From NCBI RefSeq assembly GCF_021654035.1, contig NZ_JAJPDW010000005.1:124001-188000 (forward strand): a DNA stretch of 64,000 bases, written 5' to 3'. The translations under genes were made by a program, and so were the position numbers. The DNA comes from Microbacterium aurantiacum (GTDB lineage Bacteria > Actinomycetota > Actinomycetes > Actinomycetales > Microbacteriaceae). A model generated the notes under the pieces. The model was not told the DNA's origin. It ran no database searches and saw only the letters and a list, made by a program, of their open reading frames with translations. Within the stretch, counting starts at the first letter, position 1, and every line of letters begins with the position of its first letter. Below, piece after piece: positions 9,285 to 17,721 of this stretch.

Positions 9285-9413
9285 CTCATTTGTGCCCCGA
9301 ACGGTTCTGCCTCAGGGGAGCCCGTCGGTGATCCGGTCATCGACCCCGGGCACACGACATCCCTTTCCCCTTCATCCGCGGTCGACCTGTGGCGGCCGCA
9401 GAGAGAGACGATC

Positions 9414-9761
9414 ATGCAGATCCTCGACTCCGTCGACGCAGCTTCGCTGCGGTCGGACATCCCCGTCTTCGCGCCCGGCGACACCGTCAAGGTGCACGTG
9501 AACATCACCGAGGGCAACCGCTCTCGTATCCAGGTCTTCCAGGGCATCGTGATCGGTCGCTCCGGCGACGGCGTGCGCGAGACCTTCACGGTGCGCAAGA
9601 TCAGCTTCCAGGTGGGCGTGGAGCGCACCTTCCCCGTGCACTCCCCGGTCATCGACCACATCGAGGTCGTCACGCGAGGCGATGTGCGTCGCGCGAAGCT
9701 GTACTACCTCCGCGCCCTGCGCGGCAAGAAGGCCAAGATCAAGGAGAAGCGCGACCGCTGA
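9414..9761 (+). CDS. rplS: 50S ribosomal protein bL19
   Basis: 115-residue large-subunit protein at the 30S-50S interface. Typical L19 segments: [45 protein letters not shown] and a basic end ([14 protein letters not shown]). Monocistronic: own promoter upstream and a terminator 20 bases downstream. Unlike in E. coli it is separated from the rpsP-rimM-trmD operon. Confidence 0.98.
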   Translation: MQILDSVDAASLRSDIPVFAPGDTVKVHVNITEGNRSRIQVFQGIVIGRSGDGVRETFTVRKISFQVGVERTFPVHSPVIDHIEVVTRGDVRRAKLYYLRALRGKKAKIKEKRDR

Positions 9762-9779
9762 GCGACGCGATTCCACGAA

Positions 9780-9803
9780 TGCCCCGGTGCGTGCACCGGG
9801 GCA
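9780..9803 (+). terminator. intrinsic terminator after rplS
   Basis: TGCCCCGGT (from 9780) pairs with ACCGGGGCA (to 9803), a GC-rich stem with a short GCGTGC loop, followed by a T-rich stretch (TTCGCCTTTCTC). Confidence 0.8.
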
Positions 9804-9923
9804 TTCGCCTTTCTCCGCCCGTGAACACACCCCGAAACCCCGACATCGCCGTCATCGTTGCACGCGCGATGTGCGAACCTGGATGCGGCATCCGATCGCC
9901 GGCGTGCCGGGTGAAGGACGCGA

Positions 9924-10703
9924 ATGACCACCGAGAACACCGTCGCCGACGAGGCAGCCGCCGGATCCGCAGCGACGCAAACCCGGCGTTCCCGCCGACG
10001 CGGCCTGTGGAGCTTCCTCCGCGACGTCGTGGTCATCATTTTGATCGCGATCCTCGTCTCGTTCCTCGTCAAGACATTCGTCGTGCGCTCGTTCTACATC
10101 CCGTCGGGGTCGATGGAGGACACGCTCCAGGTGAGCGACCGCATCCTGGTCGATCAGATCACCCCCCGTTTCGGTGACTACGAGCGGGGGGACATCGTGG
10201 TCTTCCGAGATCCCGGCGGCTGGCTCCCCCCGTCGAACACCCCGCCGCGCGCGCCTTTCGTCGAAGCGGTCGACTGGGTTCTGTCCCTCGTCGGCTTGAG
10301 CGCGTCGGACAGCGACGACCACCTCGTCAAGCGCATCATCGGACTCCCGGGAGACCAGGTCGTCTGCTGCAACGCGCTCGGACAGATCGAGGTGAACGGC
10401 GTGCCCGTCGACGAGACGACCTACACCAAGCTCGGATCCGGAGAGCCGGCGTCGGCGATCGACTTCGACGTCACCGTGCCGGCCGACAGTCTGTGGGTGC
10501 TCGGTGACAATCGCAATCGCTCGAAGGACTCCCGCTACAACACCGAACAGCCGGGGCAGGGGTTCGTTCCGATCGACAACCTCGTCGGACGTGCGTTCCT
10601 CGTGACCTGGCCGCTGGACCGGTTCGGGCTCTCCGACTTCCATCACGACGTCTTCGCGGGCGTCCCCGACCCCACCCCGGCATCGGGGGCGTCGCCGCGG
10701 TGA
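9924..10703 (+). CDS. lepB: signal peptidase I
   Basis: Membrane protease that removes Sec/Tat signal peptides. 259 residues: basic N-terminus, one membrane helix (about 32-52), catalytic Ser in PSGSMEDTL, catalytic Lys in LVKRIIGLPGD, and box E GDNRNRSKDSR. A Cys pair (QVVCCNALG) is a local oddity. ATG preceded by GAAGGAC. The GTG start of rnhB overlaps its stop, indicating coupling. Confidence 0.96.
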   Translation: MTTENTVADEAAAGSAATQTRRSRRRGLWSFLRDVVVIILIAILVSFLVKTFVVRSFYIPSGSMEDTLQVSDRILVDQITPRFGDYERGDIVVFRDPGGWLPPSNTPPRAPFVEAVDWVLSLVGLSASDSDDHLVKRIIGLPGDQVVCCNALGQIEVNGVPVDETTYTKLGSGEPASAIDFDVTVPADSLWVLGDNRNRSKDSRYNTEQPGQGFVPIDNLVGRAFLVTWPLDRFGLSDFHHDVFAGVPDPTPASGASPR

Positions 10704-11359
10704 CCGTCGTCGAGCCGCGCCTCTCCCTCGAGCGACGCCTGCTCAAGGAGTTCCCGATCCTCGTCGCGTGCGACGAAGTGGGCCGTGGTGCTCTCGCAGG
10801 GCCGGTCGCGGTGGGCGCGGTCGCGATCGACGCAGCCGACGCGCGTCGACGCGTACCGACGGGCCTTCGTGATTCCAAGCTCGTTCGGCCCGCGCACCGG
10901 GTGGCTGTGGCACGCCGGGCCGGCGACTGGGTGCGCGCCAGCGCGGTGGGCTGGGCGAGCGCGGCGGAGATCGACGAGATCGGGATCATGCGCGCGATGT
11001 CGCTCGCGACGTCTCGCGCCCTCGCGGATCTCCGCGCGCACGGGACGGCCGTCGATGACGCGGTCGTCCTCCTCGACGGCAATTACGATTACGTCTCGCT
11101 CACGCCCGGGAGCGCCGCTCGCGTGCGCACCCAGGTGAAGGCGGACCGGGATTGCGCGTCCGCGGCCGCCGCCTCGGTCATCGCGAAGGTCGCGAGGGAC
11201 GCGCTGATGGTCGCCATGCACGAGGACGCACCTCTGTACGGATGGGACGAGAACAAGGGCTACGCGAGTGCCACGCATCGCGCGGCACTCCGCGCCCACG
11301 GCGCGAGCGTCCACCACCGCCGCTCGTGGAGCCTGGGGGACGGCCCGACGCTGTTCTGA
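10700..11359 (+). CDS. rnhB: ribonuclease HII
   Basis: Cleaves RNA in RNA/DNA hybrids and starts removal of single ribonucleotides. 219 residues with the catalytic acidic pair in CDEVGRGALAGPV, a third Asp in LLDGNYDY and a fourth in VKADRDCASAAAASVIAKVARD. GTG start at 10700 overlaps the lepB stop (GTGA). The lepB-rnhB-DUF2469-yraN order is conserved in actinobacteria. Confidence 0.96.
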   Translation: MTVVEPRLSLERRLLKEFPILVACDEVGRGALAGPVAVGAVAIDAADARRRVPTGLRDSKLVRPAHRVAVARRAGDWVRASAVGWASAAEIDEIGIMRAMSLATSRALADLRAHGTAVDDAVVLLDGNYDYVSLTPGSAARVRTQVKADRDCASAAAASVIAKVARDALMVAMHEDAPLYGWDENKGYASATHRAALRAHGASVHHRRSWSLGDGPTLF

Positions 11360-11397
11360 GGTGGAGACGGCTCGTACGCGCGCGCCCGCCGCCCGCC

Positions 11398-11403
11398 TAG
11401 GAT
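11398..11403 (+). promoter_or_regulatory. -10 box TAGGAT upstream of DUF2469 gene
   Basis: TAGGAT is nine bases before the ATG at 11413; GGAGA lies between. Very short leader or leaderless. Confidence 0.5.
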
Positions 11404-11412
11404 GGAGACACC

Positions 11413-11736
11413 ATGGATGACGACGTCTTCGAAGACTACGACCGCGAACTCGAACTCGCCCTCTATCGCGAGTACCGCGATGTCGTCGTGCAGTTCCAGT
11501 ACGTCGTGGAGACCGAGCGACGGTTCTACCTCGCCAACGACGTCAACGTGGTCAGGCGCGACACCGAGCACGATTTCTACTTCGAGATCTCCATGACCGA
11601 TGTGTGGGTGTGGGACATCTATCGCGCCGACCGCTTCGTCAAGGCCGTCCGCGTCCTGACGTTCAAGGACGTCAACGTCGAGGAGCTCTCCCGTCGGGAC
11701 TTCCAGCTTCCCGAGGAACTCTCGCTCGACACCTGA
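11413..11736 (+). CDS. DUF2469 family protein
   Basis: 107-residue acidic protein, strongly conserved in actinobacteria and of unknown function. It begins DDDVFEDYDRELELALYREY and contains YVVETERRFYLAN and VWDIYRADRFVKAVRVLTFKDVN. No membrane segment or catalytic signature. The fixed position between rnhB and yraN is genomic context only and does not reveal a role. Confidence 0.9.
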   Translation: MDDDVFEDYDRELELALYREYRDVVVQFQYVVETERRFYLANDVNVVRRDTEHDFYFEISMTDVWVWDIYRADRFVKAVRVLTFKDVNVEELSRRDFQLPEELSLDT

Positions 11737-11837
11737 CCCTCCTCCCCAGAGGGACCGCGTACCACGGCATCGCCGGGGACTCCACCGATGACCGTGAGGT
11801 GCCGCGGCGGATGATCCCGGTGCCGGACGATGCCGGT

Positions 11838-12203
11838 ATGGCGAGAAAAGACGACATCGGACGGGCGGGCGAGGTCCGCGCCGGGCACTACCTCGAGAGC
11901 CTCGGATACGCGATCGCGGACCGGAACTGGCGTGTTCCGGCGGGCGAGATCGACCTCGTGGCGCTGGGAGACGACGCCGTCATCGTCGTCGAGGTCAAGA
12001 CCCGGAGCGGACGGGGCTTCGGGCATCCGTTCGAGGCGATCGACGCGCGGAAGCGGGCACGACTGTGGCGTCTCGGGATCGCCTGGATCGGAGCGCACCC
12101 CGACGTGTGCCGGGGGCGCCGGCTGCGCATCGACGCGATCGGGCTGACCGGACGCGACCCCTCCGTCGCCGAGCTCGAGCACCTCCGGGACGTGGAGATC
12201 TGA
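11838..12203 (+). CDS. YraN family nuclease-fold protein (UPF0102)
   Basis: 121 residues with the PD-(D/E)XK-like core: GRAGEVRAGHYLESLGY, then GEIDLVALGDDAVIVVEVKTR, where the Asp and the ExK pair would bind metal. Biochemical role is poorly known; it co-occurs with the comM-dprA DNA-processing genes. The ATG at 11838 fits the family N-terminus (MARKDDIGRAGE); an in-frame ATG at 11811 would add nine residues. Confidence 0.88.
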   Translation: MARKDDIGRAGEVRAGHYLESLGYAIADRNWRVPAGEIDLVALGDDAVIVVEVKTRSGRGFGHPFEAIDARKRARLWRLGIAWIGAHPDVCRGRRLRIDAIGLTGRDPSVAELEHLRDVEI

Positions 12204-13729
12204 TGGGCGTCGCGCGGACGTGGGCGGTGGCGATCGTGGGTGCTCACGGGGAGTGCGTGGAGGTGGAAGCCGACTTGAGCGAGCAGACGCCCGAGTTCAA
12301 GATCATCGGACTCCCCGATCGCTCGCTGAGCGAAGCGGCCCGACGGGTGCACAACGCGTGCGTCAACAGCGAGCTTCCGCTGCCTCGTCGCCGGATCACG
12401 GTGAATCTGTCGCCCGCAGGGCTGCCCAAACAAGGGGCGGGGTTCGATGTGGCGATCGCCGTGGCCGCGCTGGCCACGGAAGGTGGCATGGATGCCGCCT
12501 CTCTGGCGCGCACGGTCCATCTCGGAGAGCTGGGTCTCGACGGCCGCTTGCGCCCCGTCCCCGGTGTGCTTCCCGCCGTGATCGCGGCGGTGCGGGCCGG
12601 ACGGAGTCGGATCGTGGTTCCCGCCGCGAACCGGGAAGAAGCGGAGCTCGTCCCGGGCGCGGAGGTCCTCGGGGCCGTCAACCTGGCGCAGGTCGCCTCC
12701 TGGCACGGCGCGGAGGTCGTCGTGCCCGATCAAGAGCCCGTCCCGGGCACGACCACCCCTCGTGTTCCCGCCGACACCGGAGAACTCGCCGACGTCCTCG
12801 GGCAGCCCCAGGCGGTGGAAGCGCTCGTCACGGCCGCGGCGGGCGGCCACCACCTCCTCATGTGCGGACCCCCCGGGGCGGGCAAGACGATGCTGGCGAG
12901 GAGACTTCCGGGCATTCTCCCGCCTCTCGATGACGACGCGGCTCTCGCCGTGGCGAGTCTCGCGTCGTTGAGCGGAGCGCGGGTGGCGACGCTCGATCGG
13001 ACGCCGCCGTTTGTCTCGCCGCATCACTCCGCCAGCGTCGCGTCCTTGGTGGGCGGTGGCTCACGGACGATGCGGCCGGGTGCGATCGCGCTGGCGTCCG
13101 AGGGCGTGCTCTTCCTCGACGAGGCCGCCGAGTTCCCCGGCGGGACCCTCGACGCCCTCCGCCAGCCCCTCGAGAGTGGGATGATCTCCATCGATCGGGC
13201 CGGGTGGCGCGCGGACTTCCCCACACGATTCCAGCTGATCCTCGCCACGAACCCGTGTCCGTGCGGCGACTACGGCATCCGCGGCGGATCGTGCGCGTGT
13301 CCGCCGTCGGCCGTTCGCCGGTATCTGGGTCGCCTGTCGGGGCCGCTCTTGGACCGGATCGACATCGAGCTGACGGTGCAGCGCGTCGCGGTGGCCCGGC
13401 GGGATGCGCTCCCGCCGTCGATGACGACCCAGGAGGCCAGAGATCGCGTGGCCGAGGCGCGGACGCGGATGGGACGGCGCCTGATCGGGACCCCGTGGAC
13501 CCTGAACGCGCGAGTACCGGGCACCTGGCTCAGGGACGGGCCGTATGCGCCGGATCCGGCCGTGCGCCGCCCGCTGGATGCCGCACTCCATCGAGGATCG
13601 CTGACCCTCCGCGGGTACGACCGCGTGCTGAGGGTCGCGTGGTCGCTCGCAGATCTCGAGGGGCACGACCGGTTGGCCGCGGACCATATCGGGCGCGCAC
13701 TGTTCTTGAAGCGGGGTGCCGCGGCATGA
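12203..13729 (+). CDS. comM: YifB/ComM family Mg-chelatase-like AAA+ ATPase
   Basis: 508-residue AAA+ helicase-like protein. Relatives help branch migration during transformation. N-terminal ChlI-like domain (1-190), Walker A GPPGAGKTMLAR near residue 221, Walker B VLFLDEAAEF near 302, then ATNPCPCGDYG with the Cys cluster CACPP, and a C-terminal Mg_chelatase_C domain. Its ATG overlaps the yraN stop (TGATG) and its stop overlaps dprA (ATGA), indicating a yraN-comM-dprA operon. Confidence 0.94.
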   Translation: MGVARTWAVAIVGAHGECVEVEADLSEQTPEFKIIGLPDRSLSEAARRVHNACVNSELPLPRRRITVNLSPAGLPKQGAGFDVAIAVAALATEGGMDAASLARTVHLGELGLDGRLRPVPGVLPAVIAAVRAGRSRIVVPAANREEAELVPGAEVLGAVNLAQVASWHGAEVVVPDQEPVPGTTTPRVPADTGELADVLGQPQAVEALVTAAAGGHHLLMCGPPGAGKTMLARRLPGILPPLDDDAALAVASLASLSGARVATLDRTPPFVSPHHSASVASLVGGGSRTMRPGAIALASEGVLFLDEAAEFPGGTLDALRQPLESGMISIDRAGWRADFPTRFQLILATNPCPCGDYGIRGGSCACPPSAVRRYLGRLSGPLLDRIDIELTVQRVAVARRDALPPSMTTQEARDRVAEARTRMGRRLIGTPWTLNARVPGTWLRDGPYAPDPAVRRPLDAALHRGSLTLRGYDRVLRVAWSLADLEGHDRLAADHIGRALFLKRGAAA

Positions 13730-14910
13730 ACGGCCTCGATCTGCGCGTCGTGCGGAGCGCCCTGGGTGAATGGGCTGACGATCTCGACGACCCGGACGCC
13801 CTCGATCGGTACGCGGCAGCCGCGTGGAGTGTGATCGCCGAGCCGGGGGACGGTGTGGCGGGGGCGATCGTGCGAGCGCTGGGCCGTGTCGAGGCGCTGC
13901 AGATGATCACGCAGGACGGTCTGCTGTCCGGAATCGGCGACGCGCGGACGTTGGCGCGCGCCCAGGAGCGGTGGCGACCCCGGATCGACGGCGGCGCGAT
14001 CGCCGCCGCGCTGCAGACGGCGCGCACAAACGGCATCCACCTGCTGGTCCCGGGCGATCCGCTGTGGCCGTCAGCGGTCGACGACCTCGGGGTGCACAGC
14101 CCGCTCGCGCTGTGGGTCCGCGGCGATCCCGCACGGCTGGGCACGGACCGTCCCGCGGTCGCGATCGTGGGTGCCCGGGCCGCGACGGCCTACGGAGAAC
14201 ATGTCGCGATCGAGCTGGGAGCGGGCCTGGTCGCGCGCGGCATCGCCGTGGTGTCCGGCGGCGCGTACGGCATCGACGGAGCGGCGCACCGTGCCGTCCT
14301 CCGCGCGGGCGGCGTCACGATGGCCCTTCTCGCGGGCGGTGCTGATCGCCCGTACCCGGCGGGGCATGCGGGGATGCTGGCCGACATCGCGGCGACGGGC
14401 GTCGTGATCAGCGAGGTGCCCTGCGGCACCGCACCCACACGGTGGCGCTTCCTCCAGCGGAATCGGCTCATCGCCGCTCTGTCGGCGGCGACCGTCGTGG
14501 TCGAGGCCGGATGGCGGAGCGGCTCGCTGAACACCGCCGGTCACGCGTCGGCACTCGGCCGTCCCCTCGGTGCCGTCCCCGGCCCGGTCACCAGCGCGGC
14601 GTCGGCCGGCTGTCATCGGTTGCTCCGCGAGTACGACGCGGTCTGCGTGACCGGGGTCGACGACGTCGCGGACCTGATCGGCGCCCTCCCCGCCGATCCG
14701 TCGTCGGAGCGCGCGACTGCCGACGCGACGTCCGTCGACACCGATTCCCGACGGGTGCGGGACGCCCTGAGCTCGCGCACGCCGCGCAGCGTCACCGAGA
14801 TAGCGCGGCACACGGGTCTCGCCGAAGCCGACGTGACGGGATGCCTGGGCATGCTGGAACTGGAAGGCCGGGCACGTCGGACCCTGAACGGCTGGCTCCG
14901 GGGTGGATGA
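13726..14910 (+). CDS. dprA: DNA-processing protein DprA
   Basis: Loads RecA on incoming single-stranded DNA in competent bacteria; in actinobacteria without known competence the role is open. 394 residues: helical N-terminal part, Rossmann-like DprA domain (about 145-330) with AIVGARAATAYGE, VVSGGAYGIDGAAHR and AVPGPVTSAASAG, and a C-terminal winged-helix (about 340-394). ATG at 13726 overlaps the comM stop. Confidence 0.95.
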   Translation: MNGLDLRVVRSALGEWADDLDDPDALDRYAAAAWSVIAEPGDGVAGAIVRALGRVEALQMITQDGLLSGIGDARTLARAQERWRPRIDGGAIAAALQTARTNGIHLLVPGDPLWPSAVDDLGVHSPLALWVRGDPARLGTDRPAVAIVGARAATAYGEHVAIELGAGLVARGIAVVSGGAYGIDGAAHRAVLRAGGVTMALLAGGADRPYPAGHAGMLADIAATGVVISEVPCGTAPTRWRFLQRNRLIAALSAATVVVEAGWRSGSLNTAGHASALGRPLGAVPGPVTSAASAGCHRLLREYDAVCVTGVDDVADLIGALPADPSSERATADATSVDTDSRRVRDALSSRTPRSVTEIARHTGLAEADVTGCLGMLELEGRARRTLNGWLRGG

Positions 14911-14959
14911 ACCCGCGTGCCTCCGGAGCGGCGGTCGGACCCGCGTACGCGCGGTGGGC

Positions 14960-14965
14960 GATAGT
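14960..14965 (+). promoter_or_regulatory. -10 box GATAGT, leaderless xerC start
   Basis: GATAGT is followed by seven bases and then the ATG at 14973. This helps choose that start over an ATG at 14907 that overlaps the dprA stop. Confidence 0.45.
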
Positions 14966-14972
14966 GGACCTC

Positions 14973-15875
14973 ATGCAGGTGCACGCCGCCGTCGAGGAGT
15001 ATCTCGCCCATCTCTCCTCGGTGCGCCGCGTCGCCGATGCCACGCTGCGTGCGTACCGCTCCGATCTCGTCGATCTCGAACGCTCGCTCCCGCAGGTGCC
15101 GCTCACGGACGTCACCCGTGACCACCTGCGGGATTGGCTCTGGGCGGCCACGCAACGGGGAGCGTCCCGCGCGACGCTCGCCCGTCGGATCGCGTCGGTC
15201 CGAGGATTCTTCGCGTGGGCGGTCGAGACCGGGCGTGCGGGCGCCGACCCGAGCCTCCGGCTGACCGCGCCGCGGAGAGGGCGCACCCTGCCCCGGGTCG
15301 CCGCGGCGGACACTCTGGGTCGCGTGTTGGGCGAACTCGCCCGTCGAGCCGAGGGCGGAGATCCGATCGCCTTGCGCGACCACGCCCTCGTCGAGCTGGT
15401 CTACGCCTCCGCGCTACGGGTCGCGGAGGCGTGCGGTCTCGACCTGGACGCCGTGGACGCCGGACGACAGACGGTCCGGGTAACGGGAAAGGGCGGGAAG
15501 GACCGCGTCGTCCCCTACGGCGACGCCGCTGCGGAAGCCCTCGCCGCCTACCTGGTGCGGGGTCGCCCCGCGCTGGCGGAACGCGGCGCGGGAGCCGCGG
15601 GCTCCGCGCTGTTCCTGGGGGCGCGGGGGGCACGGTTGAACACCCGCTCGGCGTACGACGTGGTGTCGCGGCTCCTCGGCCACGAGATCGGGCGGACCGC
15701 CGGCCCGCACGCGCTCCGCCACTCGGCGGCCACCCATCTGCTCGACGGCGGGGCCGACCTGCGCGCGGTGCAGGAGATGCTGGGGCACGCCAGCCTCGGC
15801 ACGACGCAGATCTACACGCACGTATCGACCGAGCGGTTGCACGCGAGCTATCGCCGCGCCCACCCGCGGGCGTGA
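14973..15875 (+). CDS. xerC: site-specific tyrosine recombinase XerC
   Basis: Resolves chromosome dimers at dif with XerD. 300 residues: N-terminal SAM-like core-binding domain (YLAHLSSVRRVADATLRAYR) and catalytic domain with Arg (SALRVAE), Lys (GKGGKDR), HxxR (HALRHSA), His (LGHASLG) and nucleophile Tyr (TTQIYTHV). Length and place after dprA fit the housekeeping recombinase rather than a phage integrase. An ATG at 14907 would add 22 residues. Confidence 0.93.
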   Translation: MQVHAAVEEYLAHLSSVRRVADATLRAYRSDLVDLERSLPQVPLTDVTRDHLRDWLWAATQRGASRATLARRIASVRGFFAWAVETGRAGADPSLRLTAPRRGRTLPRVAAADTLGRVLGELARRAEGGDPIALRDHALVELVYASALRVAEACGLDLDAVDAGRQTVRVTGKGGKDRVVPYGDAAAEALAAYLVRGRPALAERGAGAAGSALFLGARGARLNTRSAYDVVSRLLGHEIGRTAGPHALRHSAATHLLDGGADLRAVQEMLGHASLGTTQIYTHVSTERLHASYRRAHPRA

Positions 15876-15885
15876 GGCCCCTGCG

Positions 15886-16410
15886 TCAACAGCACGGGAG
15901 GAGTACGGCCCGCGCGGGGGAGGACAGCAGAGAAAGCGGGTCCACGTACGCGCCGTGCATGCGGATGCCGAGGTGGAGCCGTCCGGGTGCTCCGTGACCG
16001 TCGGGAGTGACGGATCCGATCCGCGAACCGGCGTCGACGACATCGCCCACCTCGACCGTCGGGTCGATCGGCTCCATCGAGCTCACCACACCGCCGCCGT
16101 GGTCGATCGAGATGACCGGGCGATCCACGACCCGGCCGGCGAAGACGACCATGCCCGCCGCCGGCGCACGGACGGGGGCCCCCGGCGTCGACCCGATGTC
16201 GACACCTCGATGCCCTGGTGCGTAAGCGTGGGCCGGCGGTTCGTACGGGCGGACGAGGGCGGCAGGGGAGACCGGCCACGTCCATGACCCGGCGGGAGGT
16301 GCCGGAACAGCGGTGTCGGTGTCAGCGGGATCCGTCACGCCCATTCCAGGCATCGGCCCCAGCAGGACGGAGGCGGCCACGAGGACGGCGCGGAGCGCAC
16401 GGGTGGTCAT
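15886..16410 (-). CDS. exported M23/LytM-type protein, probably inactive
   Basis: 174 residues with a signal peptide (about 1-24), then a compact LytM domain. Zinc ligands H67 and D71 (HRGVD) and H146 are present. The catalytic HxH pair reads R144-L-H146 (GRLHLGIR), and the usual Tyr-x-His segment is SSMEPID, so both catalytic His appear lost. Such degenerate LytM proteins (EnvC, NlpD) regulate other cell-wall hydrolases. It lies divergent to rpsB, a slot where actinobacteria often keep an M23 protein. Ends 10 bases from convergent xerC. Confidence 0.85.
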   Translation of the reverse strand: MTTRALRAVLVAASVLLGPMPGMGVTDPADTDTAVPAPPAGSWTWPVSPAALVRPYEPPAHAYAPGHRGVDIGSTPGAPVRAPAAGMVVFAGRVVDRPVISIDHGGGVVSSMEPIDPTVEVGDVVDAGSRIGSVTPDGHGAPGRLHLGIRMHGAYVDPLSLLSSPARAVLLPCC

Positions 16411-16508
16411 GTGAGCAGTCTGCGTCCCGGGATCCGCTCGTCGACGGCGTCCGCCGGATTCGGTGGAAAGGTCGACCCGGTGCGCCGTGGGGGAGGAGGG
16501 CCGACTGA

Positions 16509-16514
16509 TACACT
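16509..16514 (+). promoter_or_regulatory. possible -10 (TACACT) of rpsB
   Basis: TACACT is followed by GGCAGA, a string also seen in the rpsP and rplS upstream regions. A leader of about 180 bases would precede rpsB. The rest of the 286-base gap 16411-16696 shows no other element I can name. Confidence 0.4.
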
Positions 16515-16696
16515 GGCAGACGCATCCCGCTCGTCGGGATGACTACGCGTGCCCGAACGTGCGGCCTGCCGCACGTGGCGTTCCTCCCCTCGGTCCCTTC
16601 ACGGGGTGGGAGTGCGCCGGGCACCAGGGACACCGGCCACCGGCTCGGTGCGAAACAACCGCAAGGGGCGACAACGCCCAGACAAGGAGTACGGCC

Positions 16697-17632
16697 ATGG
16701 CCGTCGTCACCATCCGCCAGCTGCTCGACAGCGGCGTTCACTTCGGACACCAGACCCGCCGGTGGAACCCGAAAGTCAAGCGCTTCATCCTGACCGAGCG
16801 CAGCGGCATCCACATCATCGATCTCCAGCAGTCGCTGAGCTACATCGACAAGGCCTACGAGTTCGTGAAGGAGACCGTCGCGCACGGCGGCACCATCCTC
16901 TTCGTCGGTACCAAGAAGCAGGCTCAGGAGATCCTCGCCGAGCAGGCGACGCGCGTGGGACAGCCCTACGTCAACCAGCGCTGGCTCGGTGGTCTGCTGA
17001 CCAACTTCCAGACCGTGTCCAAGCGTCTCGCCCGGATGAAGGAGCTCGAGGAGCTCGACTACGACAACCCGGCGGAGAGCGGCTTCACCAAGAAGGAGCT
17101 CCTGCTGAAGAAGCGCGAGCTGGACAAGCTCCACAAGTCCCTCGGTGGTATCCGCAACATGACCAAGACGCCGTCGGCGATCTGGGTCGTGGACGCCAAG
17201 CGCGAGCACCTCGCCGTGAACGAGGCGACGAAGCTCGGCATCCCCGTCATCGGCATTCTGGACACCAACGCCGACCCCGACGAGTTCCAGTACCCGATCC
17301 CCGGCAACGACGACGCGATCCGCTCGGTGAGCCTCCTCACCCGCATCATCGCCGACGCCGCCGCCGAGGGGCTCATCCAGCGTCACCAGCCCGCCGGCGA
17401 GGCGGAGCAGGCCGCAGAGCCGCTCGCCGAGTGGGAGCGCGAGCTGCTCGAGCAGGGCGCGCCGGAGCAGTCCTCGGCTTCCACCGAGGCTGTCGCCGAT
17501 GTCGCCGAGGCCGAGAAGGCCGCTGACGAGGCCGTCGCCGACGAACAGGCCGTCGAGGGCGAGGCCGCGACCGAGTCGTCGGCCGACGCCGCGGGCGCAG
17601 AGGCCGCGACCGACGCCGAAGCGGCCAAGTAA
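16697..17632 (+). CDS. rpsB: 30S ribosomal protein uS2
   Basis: 311-residue small-subunit protein. Core S2 motifs: [39 protein letters not shown]-like [13 protein letters not shown]. The last ~65 residues are an Ala/Glu/Asp-rich acidic extension common in actinobacterial S2. The start at ATG 16697 follows AAGGAG; a frame reaching back to 16463 is not real. In operon position with tsf, separated by a hairpin. Confidence 0.98.
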   Translation: MAVVTIRQLLDSGVHFGHQTRRWNPKVKRFILTERSGIHIIDLQQSLSYIDKAYEFVKETVAHGGTILFVGTKKQAQEILAEQATRVGQPYVNQRWLGGLLTNFQTVSKRLARMKELEELDYDNPAESGFTKKELLLKKRELDKLHKSLGGIRNMTKTPSAIWVVDAKREHLAVNEATKLGIPVIGILDTNADPDEFQYPIPGNDDAIRSVSLLTRIIADAAAEGLIQRHQPAGEAEQAAEPLAEWERELLEQGAPEQSSASTEAVADVAEAEKAADEAVADEQAVEGEAATESSADAAGAEAATDAEAAK

Positions 17633-17648
17633 GCACTTTCATCCCTTC

Positions 17649-17686
17649 GCCGCGGCGGGAGCGTCTTCACGACGCCCCGCCGCGGC
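17649..17686 (+). terminator. attenuator-like hairpin between rpsB and tsf
   Basis: Two 11-base arms (17649-17659 and 17676-17686) plus an inner 5-bp GCGTC/GACGC stem make a 16-bp stem with one bulged A and a 5-base loop. There is no T-tract. It may reduce read-through from rpsB into tsf or protect the rpsB transcript end. Confidence 0.6.
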
Positions 17687-17721
17687 ATCTGACACCGTCA
17701 CCAAACAAGGAGCCGCCACCC

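Noticed and set aside
14973..15875. Tyrosine recombinase as a sign of an integrated element
   Set aside because: Length, motifs and position after dprA match housekeeping XerC; no att-like repeat or cargo genes nearby.
16411..16696. Possible riboswitch or ribosomal-protein leader RNA before rpsB
   Set aside because: Short inverted repeats exist, but no structure matches a known leader class that I can recognise.
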